64,000 bases of DNA, from assembly GCA_964399165.1 (NCBI GenBank), contig CAYNPO010000009.1, positions 62,001-126,000 on the forward strand, written 5' to 3'. This DNA is from UBA6144 sp964399165. GTDB lineage: Bacteria > Bdellovibrionota > Bacteriovoracia > Bacteriovoracales > Bacteriovoracaceae. Each line of letters starts with the position of its first letter. Positions within the stretch are counted from its first letter, which is position 1. Shown one piece after another: positions 41,101-50,549 of the stretch. The notes under the pieces were generated by a model, which worked only from the letters and a program-made list of their open reading frames with translations, was not told where the DNA came from and did no database searches. A program made the position numbers and the translations under genes.

Positions 41101-41834
41101 ACTTCGACCTCCGCGTATACCGGCAAGTGATCGGAGAGCTCCGTCCAAGGCCCGTCGTGAAGGACCATCGCCGTCACCGGCTCCAGGTTTCGGAAGTACA
41201 TCCGGTCCAGCGGCAACATGGGCAAGAAACTAGGGAAGGTGCGCGCGAAGCGTCCATATAGTTGCAGAAAGACTTCGTCGATCTTGAGGTTATCGCACAA
41301 TGGTGCCGACAGGCGCTGGTGCCAGTCGTTGAAGTCCCCCCCCAGAAGGAAGGGGTCGGCAGGAGGCAGCCGCTCGCCGATGTACTTGCACATGCGGTCC
41401 AGCTGCTTCATGCGGTCGTGGTGGAAAAGGTTAATGTGAGTGTTCATCAAGTGCATAGTTTTGCCGTGCACGTTGATCTCTGCGTGGAGAAGTCCGCGCA
41501 TCTCGCGCTCATGGAGCGTCAGGTCCAGGTTGTGCCAAGCAGTGATTGGGTACTTCGAGAGGATGGCGTTGCCGTGGTCCCCGGCGGGATAGACCGCGTT
41601 TTTGCCATAGGCGAAGTGCGGCCACACGGTGTCCGCCAGGTACTCGAACTGGGGCTCGCTCGGCCATTCCTTGTGGGACTTGGGGTGCTCGTGGTGGCTG
41701 CCATGGACTTCCTGCAGAAAAACGATGTCCGCCGGCACCGCCCGCATCGCCTCCTTGGCCTGTTTGAGCGTGAAGCGGCGGTTGGCGAAGGAGAAACCTT
41801 TGTGGATGTTCCAGCTGAGGATTTTTAAACGCAT
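41097..41834 (-). CDS. Endonuclease/exonuclease/phosphatase family protein (YbhP-like)
   Basis: The 245-residue product is an EEP-fold phosphodiesterase: LSWNIHKGF, FLQEVHG, NTHINLFHHDRMKQ, GGDFNDWH and the C-terminal SDHLPVY carry the metal and catalytic residues. It begins 3 bases after the stop of the cardiolipin synthase gene. This is the same order as ybhP-clsB (ybhO) in E. coli, so the enzyme may act on a phosphodiester or phosphatidyl intermediate in cardiolipin metabolism. No signal peptide is present. Confidence 0.85.
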   Translation of the reverse strand: MRLKILSWNIHKGFSFANRRFTLKQAKEAMRAVPADIVFLQEVHGSHHEHPKSHKEWPSEPQFEYLADTVWPHFAYGKNAVYPAGDHGNAILSKYPITAWHNLDLTLHEREMRGLLHAEINVHGKTMHLMNTHINLFHHDRMKQLDRMCKYIGERLPPADPFLLGGDFNDWHQRLSAPLCDNLKIDEVFLQLYGRFARTFPSFLPMLPLDRMYFRNLEPVTAMVLHDGPWTELSDHLPVYAEVEV

Positions 41835-41836
41835 GG

Positions 41837-43033
41837 TCAGTTCCAGTAGCGGAAGTAAAAGATGAGGTTGGCGGCGGCTTTCTCCCACCAGGCGCGCTTG
41901 CGCAGTTTTTCCTCGGTGATGGCCTCCGCCTTGTCGGTGAGCTCGAGGAAATGGTCATGGAGGCGGCGGACGTTGTCGGGGTGCTGGACCCGCACGTCGA
42001 CCTCCAGGTCGTGCAGGACGCTGCGGTGGTTGAGGTTGGTGGAGCCGACGGTGACCCAATCGTCCAAGAGGTAGGACTTAGCGTGGGTGATCCGAGGACC
42101 GGAGTAATAGATCTTCACTCCCGCCCGAAGGAGAAAGGGAATGTGGTAGGTCTGTAGCAAGGGAAAGTAGAACACGTCCGAGCGTCGGGAGAGAAGGATG
42201 CGCACGTCCACTCCCTTGCGGGCGGCGCGGGCCAGGAGGCGCACCACCCGGGTCCTCGGCATGAAGTAGCCGGGGATGATCCAGGCGCGTGTCTTGAGGT
42301 CCTTGAGACGGCGGATGAAATCGTGATTGAGCGTCCGGCGCAGATTGAGGGTCTGGTTGAGCCGTATGTCGGGATGCCCCAGGGTCACCACGCGTTTCTT
42401 GGGCATGCCCCGCAGGTAGCGGTAGTAGGAGCGCATGCCCCAGTACCGCATGACGTTCAGGACGAAGAGCCGCGCCACCCACCCCTTGAGCTTGAGCCCA
42501 ATGTCGTGCCAGTGCTGTCCCTCGGAGAGCTGGCGCGAATGGCTCACCGTCAGGTTGAAGCTGCCCATCCAGGCCAGGCGCTCGTCCACCGTGACGATCT
42601 TGCGGTGGTTGCGGCGGTTGATCCACTTGAGCCGGCGGGCGAACGCGCCCCAGCCCGCGCCCACCCCGGGCAGGTGGGCCAGGGAGCAGGCCGTGAAGGG
42701 GTGGGGGTTGTGGACTTTGAGCCGGATGTTCGGGTGGTAGGCGGTGGAGCGCAACTTCTGGATGAACGAGTGGGACCCCACCGCGTCCAAGACCATGTAG
42801 ACCTGGACTCCCCGGGCCGCGGCTTCCTCCAGGGCCCGGAAGATCCGCCACCCCACGGTGTCGTCGGCGAAGATGTACATCTCCACGGTGACCAAGTGCT
42901 TGGCCCCGTTGATGGCCTCCACCAGGGAGCGGTAGTAGTCGTCTCCCTCGAAATAAAGGGTTTCCTCCAGCCACAGGGGCGGGGGTCCTTCACGTTGCAA
43001 CAGGGCGGGAGGGAGAACCGCTTCTTCCAACAT
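41837..43033 (-). CDS. clsB: Cardiolipin synthase B
   Basis: The 398-residue PLD-superfamily protein has two full HKD motifs, NHRKIVTVDERLAWMGSFN and THAKSYLLDDWVTVGSTN, at about one third and four fifths of the length. It joins two phosphatidylglycerols, or a phosphatidylglycerol and phosphatidylethanolamine, to make cardiolipin at the membrane. No N-terminal membrane helices are seen, as in ClsB and unlike ClsA. ATG 43033 or GTG 43036 is the start. It is coupled to the YbhP-like gene downstream and divergent from pilT. Confidence 0.88.
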   Translation of the reverse strand: MLEEAVLPPALLQREGPPPLWLEETLYFEGDDYYRSLVEAINGAKHLVTVEMYIFADDTVGWRIFRALEEAAARGVQVYMVLDAVGSHSFIQKLRSTAYHPNIRLKVHNPHPFTACSLAHLPGVGAGWGAFARRLKWINRRNHRKIVTVDERLAWMGSFNLTVSHSRQLSEGQHWHDIGLKLKGWVARLFVLNVMRYWGMRSYYRYLRGMPKKRVVTLGHPDIRLNQTLNLRRTLNHDFIRRLKDLKTRAWIIPGYFMPRTRVVRLLARAARKGVDVRILLSRRSDVFYFPLLQTYHIPFLLRAGVKIYYSGPRITHAKSYLLDDWVTVGSTNLNHRSVLHDLEVDVRVQHPDNVRRLHDHFLELTDKAEAITEEKLRKRAWWEKAAANLIFYFRYWN

Positions 43034-43157
43034 CACGGTATCCTAGCACCGGTGGCAGGAACTGCGCGCGGGGGAACTATTGGACGAAAACAGTCGGGCA
43101 AGGAGTTGTCTTGGGCCATGAGTTGGACAACCCGATGAGGGGGTGAAGGAACCACCC

Positions 43158-44249
43158 ATGCCCATGACCAAAGAGGCTTTCTACGCCCTGGTGAAGAACG
43201 CCGTCGCCAACAATGTGAGCGACATCCACCTGCGCCAGGAGGAGAAACCCTCGTTCCGGCTCAAGGGTGACCTGGTCTCCATCAAGATGGATCCTCTCAC
43301 GGACGAAGACATGCGCCTTCTGTGCCATGTCCTGATCAAGGACGAGGATGTCCTGGCCTTGCTGGCCAAGAACAAATTGAAGGAATATGACGGTTCCTAC
43401 GCCCTGCCGGGGCTGTGCCGGGTGCGGATCAACTTCATGCGCTACCAGGGGCGGATGGGCCTCATCCTGCGCATCATTTCCGACAAAGTACCTACCAGTG
43501 AGGAGCTGGGTCTCCCGGAGTGCATCAACAAGATCGCATCGGCCGGACAGGGGTTGGTGCTGGTTACCGGCGCCACTGGATCGGGCAAAAGCTCCACCCT
43601 GGCGGCCATGATCAATTACATCAACCGAACCCAGCCGGTGCATATCCTGACCCTCGAAGACCCCGTGGAATACGTCCACGCCCCCCTTAAGGCCCGCATC
43701 ACCCAGCGCGAGGTGGGCCACGACACGGAGGACTTCAACTCCGCTTTGCGGGCGGCCCTGCGACAGGACCCGGACATCATCCTGATCGGGGAGATGCGCG
43801 ACCCGGAAACCATCGGCATCGCCATCAAGGCGGCGGAGACCGGACACCTGGTTTTCGGCACCGTCCACACTACCGACGCCCTCTCCACCATCGGGCGCCT
43901 CATCGCCATGTTCCCGCCTGCCGAGCAGCATGGCGTTCGCCAGCGCATTGCCGACAACCTGCACGCAACCATCAGCCAACGCCTGGTCAAAAGGGCGGAC
44001 GGAAAAGGCCGCGTGGCGGTCCAGGAGATCATGATCAACAACCCCGGGGTGAGGGATGCCATCCGGGACCCCGAGAAGACTTCCGAGATCTACACCTACA
44101 TCAACAAGCGCTCGGGCGGCATGCAGAGCTTCGACCAGCACTTGACCGACCTCTACCGCGCTCAGTTGGTCACGCTGGATGAAGCCAAGGCCAACGCCTC
44201 CAAGCCGGACGACTTCGAACGGAATTTGATGTTCTCCACGGAGGAGTAA
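43158..44249 (+). CDS. pilT: Type IV pilus retraction ATPase PilT
   Basis: The 363-residue protein has the PilT/VirB11 secretion ATPase fold. The N-terminal domain begins VSDIHLRQEEKPSFRLKG, the Walker A motif is GATGSGKSS, and the His box GTVHTTDA and ASP-box LEDPVEY are present, as is the Walker B QDPDIILIGEMRD. PilT depolymerises pili and powers twitching. ATG 43158 with AAGGA upstream is chosen. No other pilus genes are in the window; the gene stands alone between clsB and the LtaS-like gene. Confidence 0.93.
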   Translation: MPMTKEAFYALVKNAVANNVSDIHLRQEEKPSFRLKGDLVSIKMDPLTDEDMRLLCHVLIKDEDVLALLAKNKLKEYDGSYALPGLCRVRINFMRYQGRMGLILRIISDKVPTSEELGLPECINKIASAGQGLVLVTGATGSGKSSTLAAMINYINRTQPVHILTLEDPVEYVHAPLKARITQREVGHDTEDFNSALRAALRQDPDIILIGEMRDPETIGIAIKAAETGHLVFGTVHTTDALSTIGRLIAMFPPAEQHGVRQRIADNLHATISQRLVKRADGKGRVAVQEIMINNPGVRDAIRDPEKTSEIYTYINKRSGGMQSFDQHLTDLYRAQLVTLDEAKANASKPDDFERNLMFSTEE

Positions 44250-44305
44250 GCCCTTCCCGGGCCCCGACGGCCGGTGCTAAACTAGGCACCTAACAGGAAG
44301 GTTTC

Positions 44306-46381
44306 ATGCGTTACCCGCCAGAGAAGGCCCAGCCGTATCTCTTTCACCAGATGGTCCAGATCGCCAAAGCGATGCTGCTCTTGGCGGCCCTGCAAATGCT
44401 GGCTCGCTTCTTCTTCATCGGGATGTTCACGGAGCTGGTGGCGCTCAAGCGCAACCTGGGCGAGACCTTCCAGGCCCTGTTCCTCGGATTTCGCTATGAT
44501 CTCATCCCAGCGGCTTACCTAGCCGCCCCCCCCTTCCTCCTCGCTTGCAGCGGTTTCGCCCTCCCACGGGAAGGGTGGCTGCACTTCATCGCGCGCTTCA
44601 ACCGTTGGTGGTTTGCCGCTGGTTTCCTTCTGCTATTCGCCATCGCCTTCGGTGACCTGGCGTTCTACTCGCATTTCCAGGAACACATCAACGTGCTGTT
44701 CTTCGGGGTATGGGAGGACGACACCGCGGCCCTCCTGACGTCCATCCGCAAGAACTACCGCCTGGGCCTGTGGCTCCCCCTCATGGCCCTGGGCTGTGGA
44801 CTGGTGGTGTGGCTGCTGGGCCGCATGTTCAAGCGCCAGCGCATCGACCTGTACTACGCGCACCCCATGGCACGGGAAGAACTCGGTGTCGTCAGCGTGG
44901 CCGGGATCGTGGTGCTGGCCTTCCTCGCGCGCGGAAACTTCACCCGCCTCCCCCTGTCCATCGAGGACGCGCACATCTCGGAAGTAGAGGCCATCAACGA
45001 GCTGAGCGTCAACGGCGTTATCGCCCTCAACCGGGCCATGCGCGTGCGCCGGGATTTCGGTACCAAGGACGCCCACCACCTGCGGGTCCAGGGGTATCAG
45101 GACATCGGTCAGGCCTTGGAGGACCTCCACGCCTTTCGGGGTGAGACGGGCATGGCCACCGAGCCGGGACTGCCGGCGCTCAAGCGGAAAACCCCACCTA
45201 ATCCCGTCGCCGCCGCCACCCGCCCCCATGTGGTGGTGTTCGTCATGGAGAGTTTCGGCTCCTACTGGTGGCCCTACGAGAAACAACTCCCGTTCCTAGA
45301 CAGCTTCCGGGTCCACACCGAACAAGACCACCTTTTCCTCAACTTTCTTTCGGCCGAAAACGGCACCATCGGGAGCGTGGTGGCCCTGGCCAGCAACCTA
45401 CCGCTGAGGCCAGGAGCGCGTTTCCTCTCGGAAGGGGAGTACATGCGTACCCCACTGGCCTCCGGCGCGCATCTTCCCTACAAGCGGGCGGGCTACACCA
45501 CGCGCTTCCTCTACGGCGGGAAACTAGGCTGGCGCCAATTGGGCTCCTACCTTCAAGGCCAGAACTGGGACGTGCTGGAAGGTGCGGATCAGCTCAAGGA
45601 GAAATTCGGACCCGAGGAATTCGGTCCGGGCAAGGACACCGGCAACGAGTGGGGACTCTATGACGAGTACCTCTTCCGTCACGTAGCCAACGAGCTCCGG
45701 GATGCCAAGACCCCTCAGTTCTTCCTGGTGCTCACCACCTCGAACCATCCTCCCTACGAGACCCCCGGGACCTTCAAGCCCGAGGGGCTCTCCAGGATCC
45801 CGCCCGAGCTGGTCCCCTTGTTCAGCAAATCACCGGCTGACGCTCTCATGCGCTTTCGGACCCTCCAGTACGCCAACCGCCAGCTGGGCGATTTCCTCAC
45901 GGCCCTCAAGACGGGCCCTCAGAAGGATGGGGTGGTGGTAGCGGCCACCGGCGACCATTCCTTCTGGGTGGGCAAGGACGAGGGTGCCGCCGGCATCGCT
46001 CGCAAGTTCGGCGTGCCCTTCTACCTCTACCTGCCCCAGGCCCTGAGGCCCGCAACCTGGGATCCCCAGCGTTGGGGCAGCCACACCGACATCATGCCCA
46101 CGCTCTACCACCGCACCCTTTCCGAAGCCGAGTACTGGGCCTTCGGCCTGGACATGTTCGGAGCTAAAGGCGCGGCCCTCAACAGCCACGGCTTGGTAGT
46201 CAGCGCCGACGGCGCTGTGCTGTCCGGTAGGCCATATTGCTGGGATGAGAAAGGCGAGCGCTGGCTCAAGGCCTGCGAGACGGATCCGGCCAAGGAGCTG
46301 CTGCGCAACTACCAGCGGGCGATGATCGGGCTCACTGATGAGTTCTTGCGCGCCAACGCCGCGGGCGCCATCGCGCCCTGA
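44306..46381 (+). CDS. LtaS-like phosphoglycerol transferase
   Basis: The 691-residue product has about five membrane helices (to about residue 215) and a large extracytoplasmic sulfatase-fold domain. In it FVMESFGSYW and the nucleophile region LSAENGTIGSVV, STSNHPPYE-like TTSNHPPYET and the C-terminal GDHSFW carry the metal and substrate residues. This is the pattern of LtaS and of MdoB-type phosphoglycerol or phosphoethanolamine transferases. In a Gram-negative cell the product may be a modified periplasmic glucan or an envelope glycolipid. Alone in its transcript, 56 bp after pilT. Confidence 0.85.
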   Translation: MRYPPEKAQPYLFHQMVQIAKAMLLLAALQMLARFFFIGMFTELVALKRNLGETFQALFLGFRYDLIPAAYLAAPPFLLACSGFALPREGWLHFIARFNRWWFAAGFLLLFAIAFGDLAFYSHFQEHINVLFFGVWEDDTAALLTSIRKNYRLGLWLPLMALGCGLVVWLLGRMFKRQRIDLYYAHPMAREELGVVSVAGIVVLAFLARGNFTRLPLSIEDAHISEVEAINELSVNGVIALNRAMRVRRDFGTKDAHHLRVQGYQDIGQALEDLHAFRGETGMATEPGLPALKRKTPPNPVAAATRPHVVVFVMESFGSYWWPYEKQLPFLDSFRVHTEQDHLFLNFLSAENGTIGSVVALASNLPLRPGARFLSEGEYMRTPLASGAHLPYKRAGYTTRFLYGGKLGWRQLGSYLQGQNWDVLEGADQLKEKFGPEEFGPGKDTGNEWGLYDEYLFRHVANELRDAKTPQFFLVLTTSNHPPYETPGTFKPEGLSRIPPELVPLFSKSPADALMRFRTLQYANRQLGDFLTALKTGPQKDGVVVAATGDHSFWVGKDEGAAGIARKFGVPFYLYLPQALRPATWDPQRWGSHTDIMPTLYHRTLSEAEYWAFGLDMFGAKGAALNSHGLVVSADGAVLSGRPYCWDEKGERWLKACETDPAKELLRNYQRAMIGLTDEFLRANAAGAIAP

Positions 46382-46461
46382 GCATCTTTTACAGGGTCTC
46401 CTAGTACATCTGGATGTAACACGCGCCTCCTTGGTAGCTGGATTCCCTATAAGGAGTCCTC

Positions 46462-46995
46462 ATGAAAAAGATGATTTTCCCGCTTTTGCTCGCCCTTTCC
46501 ACCGCTGCGTCGGCCAGTGAGTGTTTCACCAAGGTGGATACCGCGCCCGCCCTCGACCGCGTGGTGCAGAGGCTCCAATCCTTTATTAACGCGGAAGGCA
46601 TGCGTGGTCTGGTCCATTTTCGCATCGAGACCTTCGAGTGGGACCGGCAAGCGTGCAACCAGACCGAGTTCCTTCGCGCCGCCGCCGATTCCAACCGTGA
46701 TGATGAAAACCACGTGTGGGAGGACTTCGGCATCGACACCCGCCGTAACGTCCGGGACTACACCGGCAGCTTCTACAAGGACTACGCCTTCGCCGACTGG
46801 TTTGCCCGCCCCGACGTGAACGCCGAGAAGGAAATCTATAATCACATCTACGCGATTATCCCAAGCTTGGCCCGCGGCTGGCGCTACCTGTATTACACCC
46901 GCACCGATGGAAGCTCCAACTCGGAAGTCGGCGCCATCGTGTTCAGCCCGGACTGGGATCAGCAGTTCAAGATCTACTTCCTCGAGAACAACTAG
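46462..46995 (+). CDS. Secreted protein, 177 aa, unknown
   Basis: ATG 46462 has AAGGAG nearby. A signal peptide (1-19) is followed by a mature part rich in aromatic and charged residues. The last 60 residues (GWRYLYYTRTDGSSNSEVGAIVF-type strands) look beta-rich, and two cysteines (ASECFTK and QACNQTE) may pair. Function not recognised. The spacer before it contains a TTTTACAGGGTCTCCT motif that recurs upstream of another secreted gene (53539). It is convergent with aroC (4-bp overlap). Confidence 0.65.
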   Translation: MKKMIFPLLLALSTAASASECFTKVDTAPALDRVVQRLQSFINAEGMRGLVHFRIETFEWDRQACNQTEFLRAAADSNRDDENHVWEDFGIDTRRNVRDYTGSFYKDYAFADWFARPDVNAEKEIYNHIYAIIPSLARGWRYLYYTRTDGSSNSEVGAIVFSPDWDQQFKIYFLENN

Positions 46996-47972
46996 CCTTG
47001 GTAGGCGCGCTGGCGGAGGACATGGTCCGCCAGCACCGCTTTGGCCATGGCTTCCACCACGGGTAGAACCCGTGGGAGAAGGCAAGGGTCGTGGCGACCT
47101 TGCTGGGCCTTCTCGCCTACGGTGGAAGGCGCTTTGAACGCCACTCGCATCACAAGCGGGCCTCCGTTGCTGATGCCGCCTTCCATTCCACCGAAGTGGG
47201 AAGGCTGGGAGGAGAGTGCGCTGCCGGCGAGCTTGGTGGCGCCGAAGCCCGAGCCGATTTCGACTCCGAGGCAGCCCGGGAGGGAAAGCATGGCTTTGCC
47301 CAGGTCGGCTTTGAGCTTATCAAATGCCGGCTCGCCGAGACCCGCGGGTACGCCCTCCACCACTAGGCCAACAACGCCTCCGGCGGATTCGCCCTTGGAC
47401 TTGCAGTCGAGGAGGAAGGCCTCCGCCTGGGCCGAGACGCCGGCATTCGTGAAGCCTAGCGCAGTCCGTTCGCTTCCGGGGGCGGCGGCGCCGTTCTCGA
47501 AGGCGCCAATCGAGTCGCTCCAAGCATAGGCGCGCATACTCGGCGAGATGAGTCCGGCGAAGTAGCCTGCGATCACGCGCGCCACGGTTTCCCGGCCGGA
47601 GGCGCGCCCACCACCGCGGGGATCGCGGATACCGTACTTTTGCTCCGTGGTCTTGTCCGCGTGCCCTGGGCGCGCCGGCATGTCCTTGTAGTCTTCCGAA
47701 CGCTGGTCGGTGTTTCTCACCACCACGGCTATGGGCGTGCCCAGAGTTTTTCCATGGTAAATCCCCGAGAGGATCTCCGGCTCGTCGGCCTCCTTGCGGG
47801 CGGTGGTGAAGGCGCTCTGGCCAGGGGCGCGGCGGGCCAGCTCGCGTTTTAAGTCTTCGAGGGAGAAGTCCAGGTTCCCCGGCACCCCGTCGATGACGAC
47901 CCCCATGGCCGGTCCGTGGGACTCCCCGAAGCTGGTGAAGGAGAACATCTTCCCGAACGAGTTACCGCGCAT
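46992..47972 (-). CDS. aroC: Chorismate synthase
   Basis: The 326-residue product carries the FMN-binding family motifs SFGESHGPAMG (about 14-24), RPGHAD and GGGRASGRET. It converts EPSP to chorismate, the branch point to aromatic amino acids and folate. The start ATG at 47972 lies 11 bp within the end of lipB, so the gene follows lipA-lipB in one operon. The length is slightly below the typical 350-360, with a shortened C-terminus. Confidence 0.93.
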   Translation of the reverse strand: MRGNSFGKMFSFTSFGESHGPAMGVVIDGVPGNLDFSLEDLKRELARRAPGQSAFTTARKEADEPEILSGIYHGKTLGTPIAVVVRNTDQRSEDYKDMPARPGHADKTTEQKYGIRDPRGGGRASGRETVARVIAGYFAGLISPSMRAYAWSDSIGAFENGAAAPGSERTALGFTNAGVSAQAEAFLLDCKSKGESAGGVVGLVVEGVPAGLGEPAFDKLKADLGKAMLSLPGCLGVEIGSGFGATKLAGSALSSQPSHFGGMEGGISNGGPLVMRVAFKAPSTVGEKAQQGRHDPCLLPRVLPVVEAMAKAVLADHVLRQRAYQG

Positions 47973-48648
47973 GGAAAAACCTTTGGGTGACTTCCGTCAG
48001 CAGGTCCGCGGGCCCTAGCGGGCGGCCGGTGACCTCCTCGACGGATGTGTAGGTGGAAAAGCTCATCCCACAGGGGGAAAAGCGGGTGAGTTTTTGTTTA
48101 AGATCTTCGAAGCGGGACACGTTGAGAGCGAGCCCATGCTGGGTCACCATGCGGTCAACGGCGATGCCCACGCTGGCGAGCTTCTTCGGGCCCTGCCAGA
48201 GGCCCAGTAAGTCGCGCTCATGCTCCAGTCCGTATATCCCCCGCTCTTCCAGTGCGCCCTTCACCGAAATGAGCAGCCGGTCCACCAAGGTGGAAAGGCC
48301 CAGCCGTTGGGGATGGAGCTTCACGATGGGGTAAAGGATGAGCTGCCCCGGATGGTGGAAGGTCAAGCCGCCGCCTCGCTCGATCTGGAACAACGGTACC
48401 GGCAAGTCCATGCCGGGCGTGGGCTTGAAGTCCTCCAGCTCGAAGGCCTGCCCCTTCTTAGGTTTCTGCAGGCCGCGGCCGTTCGTGAGCACGTCGGGAT
48501 GGGAACAGGCAATGAGCCACTTCTCGCCAGTCTCGCGCACCCGCTGGGCGGTTTGTTTCTGAAACTCCCAGGCAGCCTCGTAGTCCCAATCCCAACCCAC
48601 CGCGAGGGTCCAGTCACCCACGCAGGTGATGGAGAGGGAGGAGTTCAC
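47962..48648 (-). CDS. lipB: Octanoyltransferase LipB
   Basis: The 228-residue product has the LipB signatures IERGGGLTFHHPGQ (usual RGGxxTYHGPGQ), KLASVGIAV with the catalytic lysine and RFSPCGM with the catalytic cysteine. It moves octanoyl groups from acyl carrier protein to lipoyl domains. The GTG start overlaps the lipA stop by four bases (GTGA), so lipA-lipB are coupled. The lipoylated targets probably include the branched-chain-type dehydrogenase whose E1 is encoded at 61418. Confidence 0.93.
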   Translation of the reverse strand: MNSSLSITCVGDWTLAVGWDWDYEAAWEFQKQTAQRVRETGEKWLIACSHPDVLTNGRGLQKPKKGQAFELEDFKPTPGMDLPVPLFQIERGGGLTFHHPGQLILYPIVKLHPQRLGLSTLVDRLLISVKGALEERGIYGLEHERDLLGLWQGPKKLASVGIAVDRMVTQHGLALNVSRFEDLKQKLTRFSPCGMSFSTYTSVEEVTGRPLGPADLLTEVTQRFFHAR

Positions 48649-49541
48649 GGGACGTCGGCGTATTCCAGGAAGTCCGCCGCTTTGTAGGAAGAGCGCACCA
48701 GGGGGCCCGAAGCGACGAACTTGAAGCCGAGCTTCTCGGCCATGCGCTTGAGCTCGGTGAACTCGTCGGGGGTGTAGAAACGCTTCACGTCCAGGTGTCG
48801 CTTGGAGGGTTGCAGGTACTGGCCGAAGGTCACGATGTCGCAACCCACACGGCGCAGGTCTTCCAGGGTTTCCTGGATTTCCTGCCAGGTCTCCCCGTGG
48901 CCGACCTGGATGGAGGTCTTGGTCTGGATGTGGGGATAGTTCTTTTTGTAGAAGGCGAGGCAAGCGAGGGTCTTGTCGTAGCCGGCCCGGGGGTCGCGCA
49001 CGGGATGGGTTAGTCGGCGCACTGTTTCCACGTTCTGGGCGATGACGAACGGCTGGCTCTCGGCCAGCGTGCGCATGTGCTCCTCGATGCCGGCAAAGTC
49101 GGGGATGAGGACTTCCACTTTGGTGTCCGGGTGCGCCTCGCGCACGCGCCTGACCACGGCCGCGAAATGGCCGGAGCCGTGGTCAGGGACGTCGTCCCGG
49201 TCCACGCTGGTGATGACAACGTACTTGAGGGACATGAGCCCCACCATGGTGGCGGAGTTCTCGATTTCCTCGTGATTGATGAAGCCCTTGGGGTTGCCGG
49301 TCTTCACGTGGCAGAACTTGCACGCGCGGGTGCAGGTGTCACCGAGGATCATGATGGTGGCCGTGCGGGCGCTCCAGCATTCGGAGATGTTGGGGCACTT
49401 GGCCTCTTCACACACGGTGGATAGGCCCCGGGCCCGCAGGTTGTCCCGGATGTCCTTGAAATCCTCCCCCTGGGGTAGGGGGACCTTCAGCCATTCAGGC
49501 TTTCTCTGGTAGGTTTCCCGGTCGAAGTAGGTGACGGCCAT
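48645..49541 (-). CDS. lipA: Lipoyl synthase
   Basis: The 298-residue radical SAM enzyme inserts sulfur into octanoyl groups. It has the auxiliary cluster cysteines C44, C49 and C55 (CEEAKCPNISEC), the radical SAM cysteines C70, C74 and C77 (CTRACKFC) and the C-terminal RSSYKAAD with the conserved serine of the auxiliary site. First gene of lipA-lipB-aroC. ATG 49541 is used. Confidence 0.96.
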   Translation of the reverse strand: MAVTYFDRETYQRKPEWLKVPLPQGEDFKDIRDNLRARGLSTVCEEAKCPNISECWSARTATIMILGDTCTRACKFCHVKTGNPKGFINHEEIENSATMVGLMSLKYVVITSVDRDDVPDHGSGHFAAVVRRVREAHPDTKVEVLIPDFAGIEEHMRTLAESQPFVIAQNVETVRRLTHPVRDPRAGYDKTLACLAFYKKNYPHIQTKTSIQVGHGETWQEIQETLEDLRRVGCDIVTFGQYLQPSKRHLDVKRFYTPDEFTELKRMAEKLGFKFVASGPLVRSSYKAADFLEYADVP

Positions 49542-49562
49542 AGAAGCGGTGTACCACGTTTT

Positions 49563-50549
49563 TCACAGGCAATCGACGCCTATCGCCTGGCCCAGGTCTA
49601 CGGAAAAACGCAGCTCCTTGAGAGGGGGCAGGGGACCCCGCCACTCCATCTCCCAGGACGCCTGGTGGCAGGTGACGGCGAGGAGGCTGGAATGTCCGCG
49701 GAAACGGCTTTCCGTCACTTCCCCGAGCCAGGGGCCATGGGGATCAGGATGGAAAGCGTGGGGCGGAATGGCCATGACCACCCGGGTTTTGTCCGAGGCG
49801 ACGCCTTGGGAGTCCCAGGGTCCAAAGGGTGTCTGCCAGGCCTGGGCGGGGGAGGGGCGGCCCACGTTCACCAAATTGGTGTGCCCCAGGAAGCGCGCTG
49901 AGAAAAGCGTGCGGGGCCGGTGGAAAACCTCAGCCGGCGTTCCCACATGCTCCCATTTCCCGCAGTGGAGGATGGCCACGCGGTCGGCCCAGGCCAGGGC
50001 GTCTTCCGTGTGGTGCGTGACCCACACGGCGGTGATCTGGCGCTCACGCAGGTAGGGGCGTAGGTGAGCGAGGATGTCAGCGCGTGTGGGAGCGTCTAGA
50101 TGGGCGAAAGGTTCATCCAGCAACAAAAGGTCCGGATGGTCGATGAGGGCGCCAGCGATTTTCACCCGCTGGAGGAGTCCCGAGGAGAGTTGTCCCGCTG
50201 GGAGCTTAAGTTGGAAGGTAAACTCCAGGGCGTCGGCCAGGTCGCGGGTGAGCTGCAACTTTTGTTCGGGGGTCAAGGCGCGCTTGATGCGTGAGGAGAG
50301 CCATTCACCCACCAGCATGGCCGCAGGAGGATTCTCCCCGTTGTCGAGCCAAGCCGGGCGCTCGGCGCTGATGACCCGGCCCTTTTGGGGCGCGATGTCC
50401 CCTCGCAGCAGCCGCAACAGCGTGGTCTTCCCCGCGCCGTTGGGACCCATGACCGCGAGTAGCTCCCCGGGCAAAGGCTTGAGGTCCACGCCGTGGAGAC
50501 CTGCGATGCCCCGTGGATCAAACGAGAGGTGGACTCCTTCAAGCCGCAT
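49563..50549 (-). CDS. ABC transporter ATP-binding protein
   Basis: The 328-residue product has Walker A GPNGAGKTT, signature LSSGLLQR, Walker B LLLLDEPFAHLD and the switch histidine in VTHHTEDAL. The C-terminal 100 residues look like the TOBE-type regulatory domain found in importers for sulfate, molybdate, sugars or polyamines. No permease or binding protein gene is next to it. Its start overlaps the stop of a YdcZ-type transporter gene by 11 bp. It could energise a permease encoded elsewhere. Note that the signature is LSSGL and not the consensus LSGGQ. Confidence 0.85.
   Translation of the reverse strand: MRLEGVHLSFDPRGIAGLHGVDLKPLPGELLAVMGPNGAGKTTLLRLLRGDIAPQKGRVISAERPAWLDNGENPPAAMLVGEWLSSRIKRALTPEQKLQLTRDLADALEFTFQLKLPAGQLSSGLLQRVKIAGALIDHPDLLLLDEPFAHLDAPTRADILAHLRPYLRERQITAVWVTHHTEDALAWADRVAILHCGKWEHVGTPAEVFHRPRTLFSARFLGHTNLVNVGRPSPAQAWQTPFGPWDSQGVASDKTRVVMAIPPHAFHPDPHGPWLGEVTESRFRGHSSLLAVTCHQASWEMEWRGPLPPLKELRFSVDLGQAIGVDCL

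Noticed and set aside
46991..49541. aroC as a sign of an aromatic amino-acid operon
   Set aside because: No other aro genes are near; the tight overlap is with lipB, so co-transcription seems a housekeeping arrangement.
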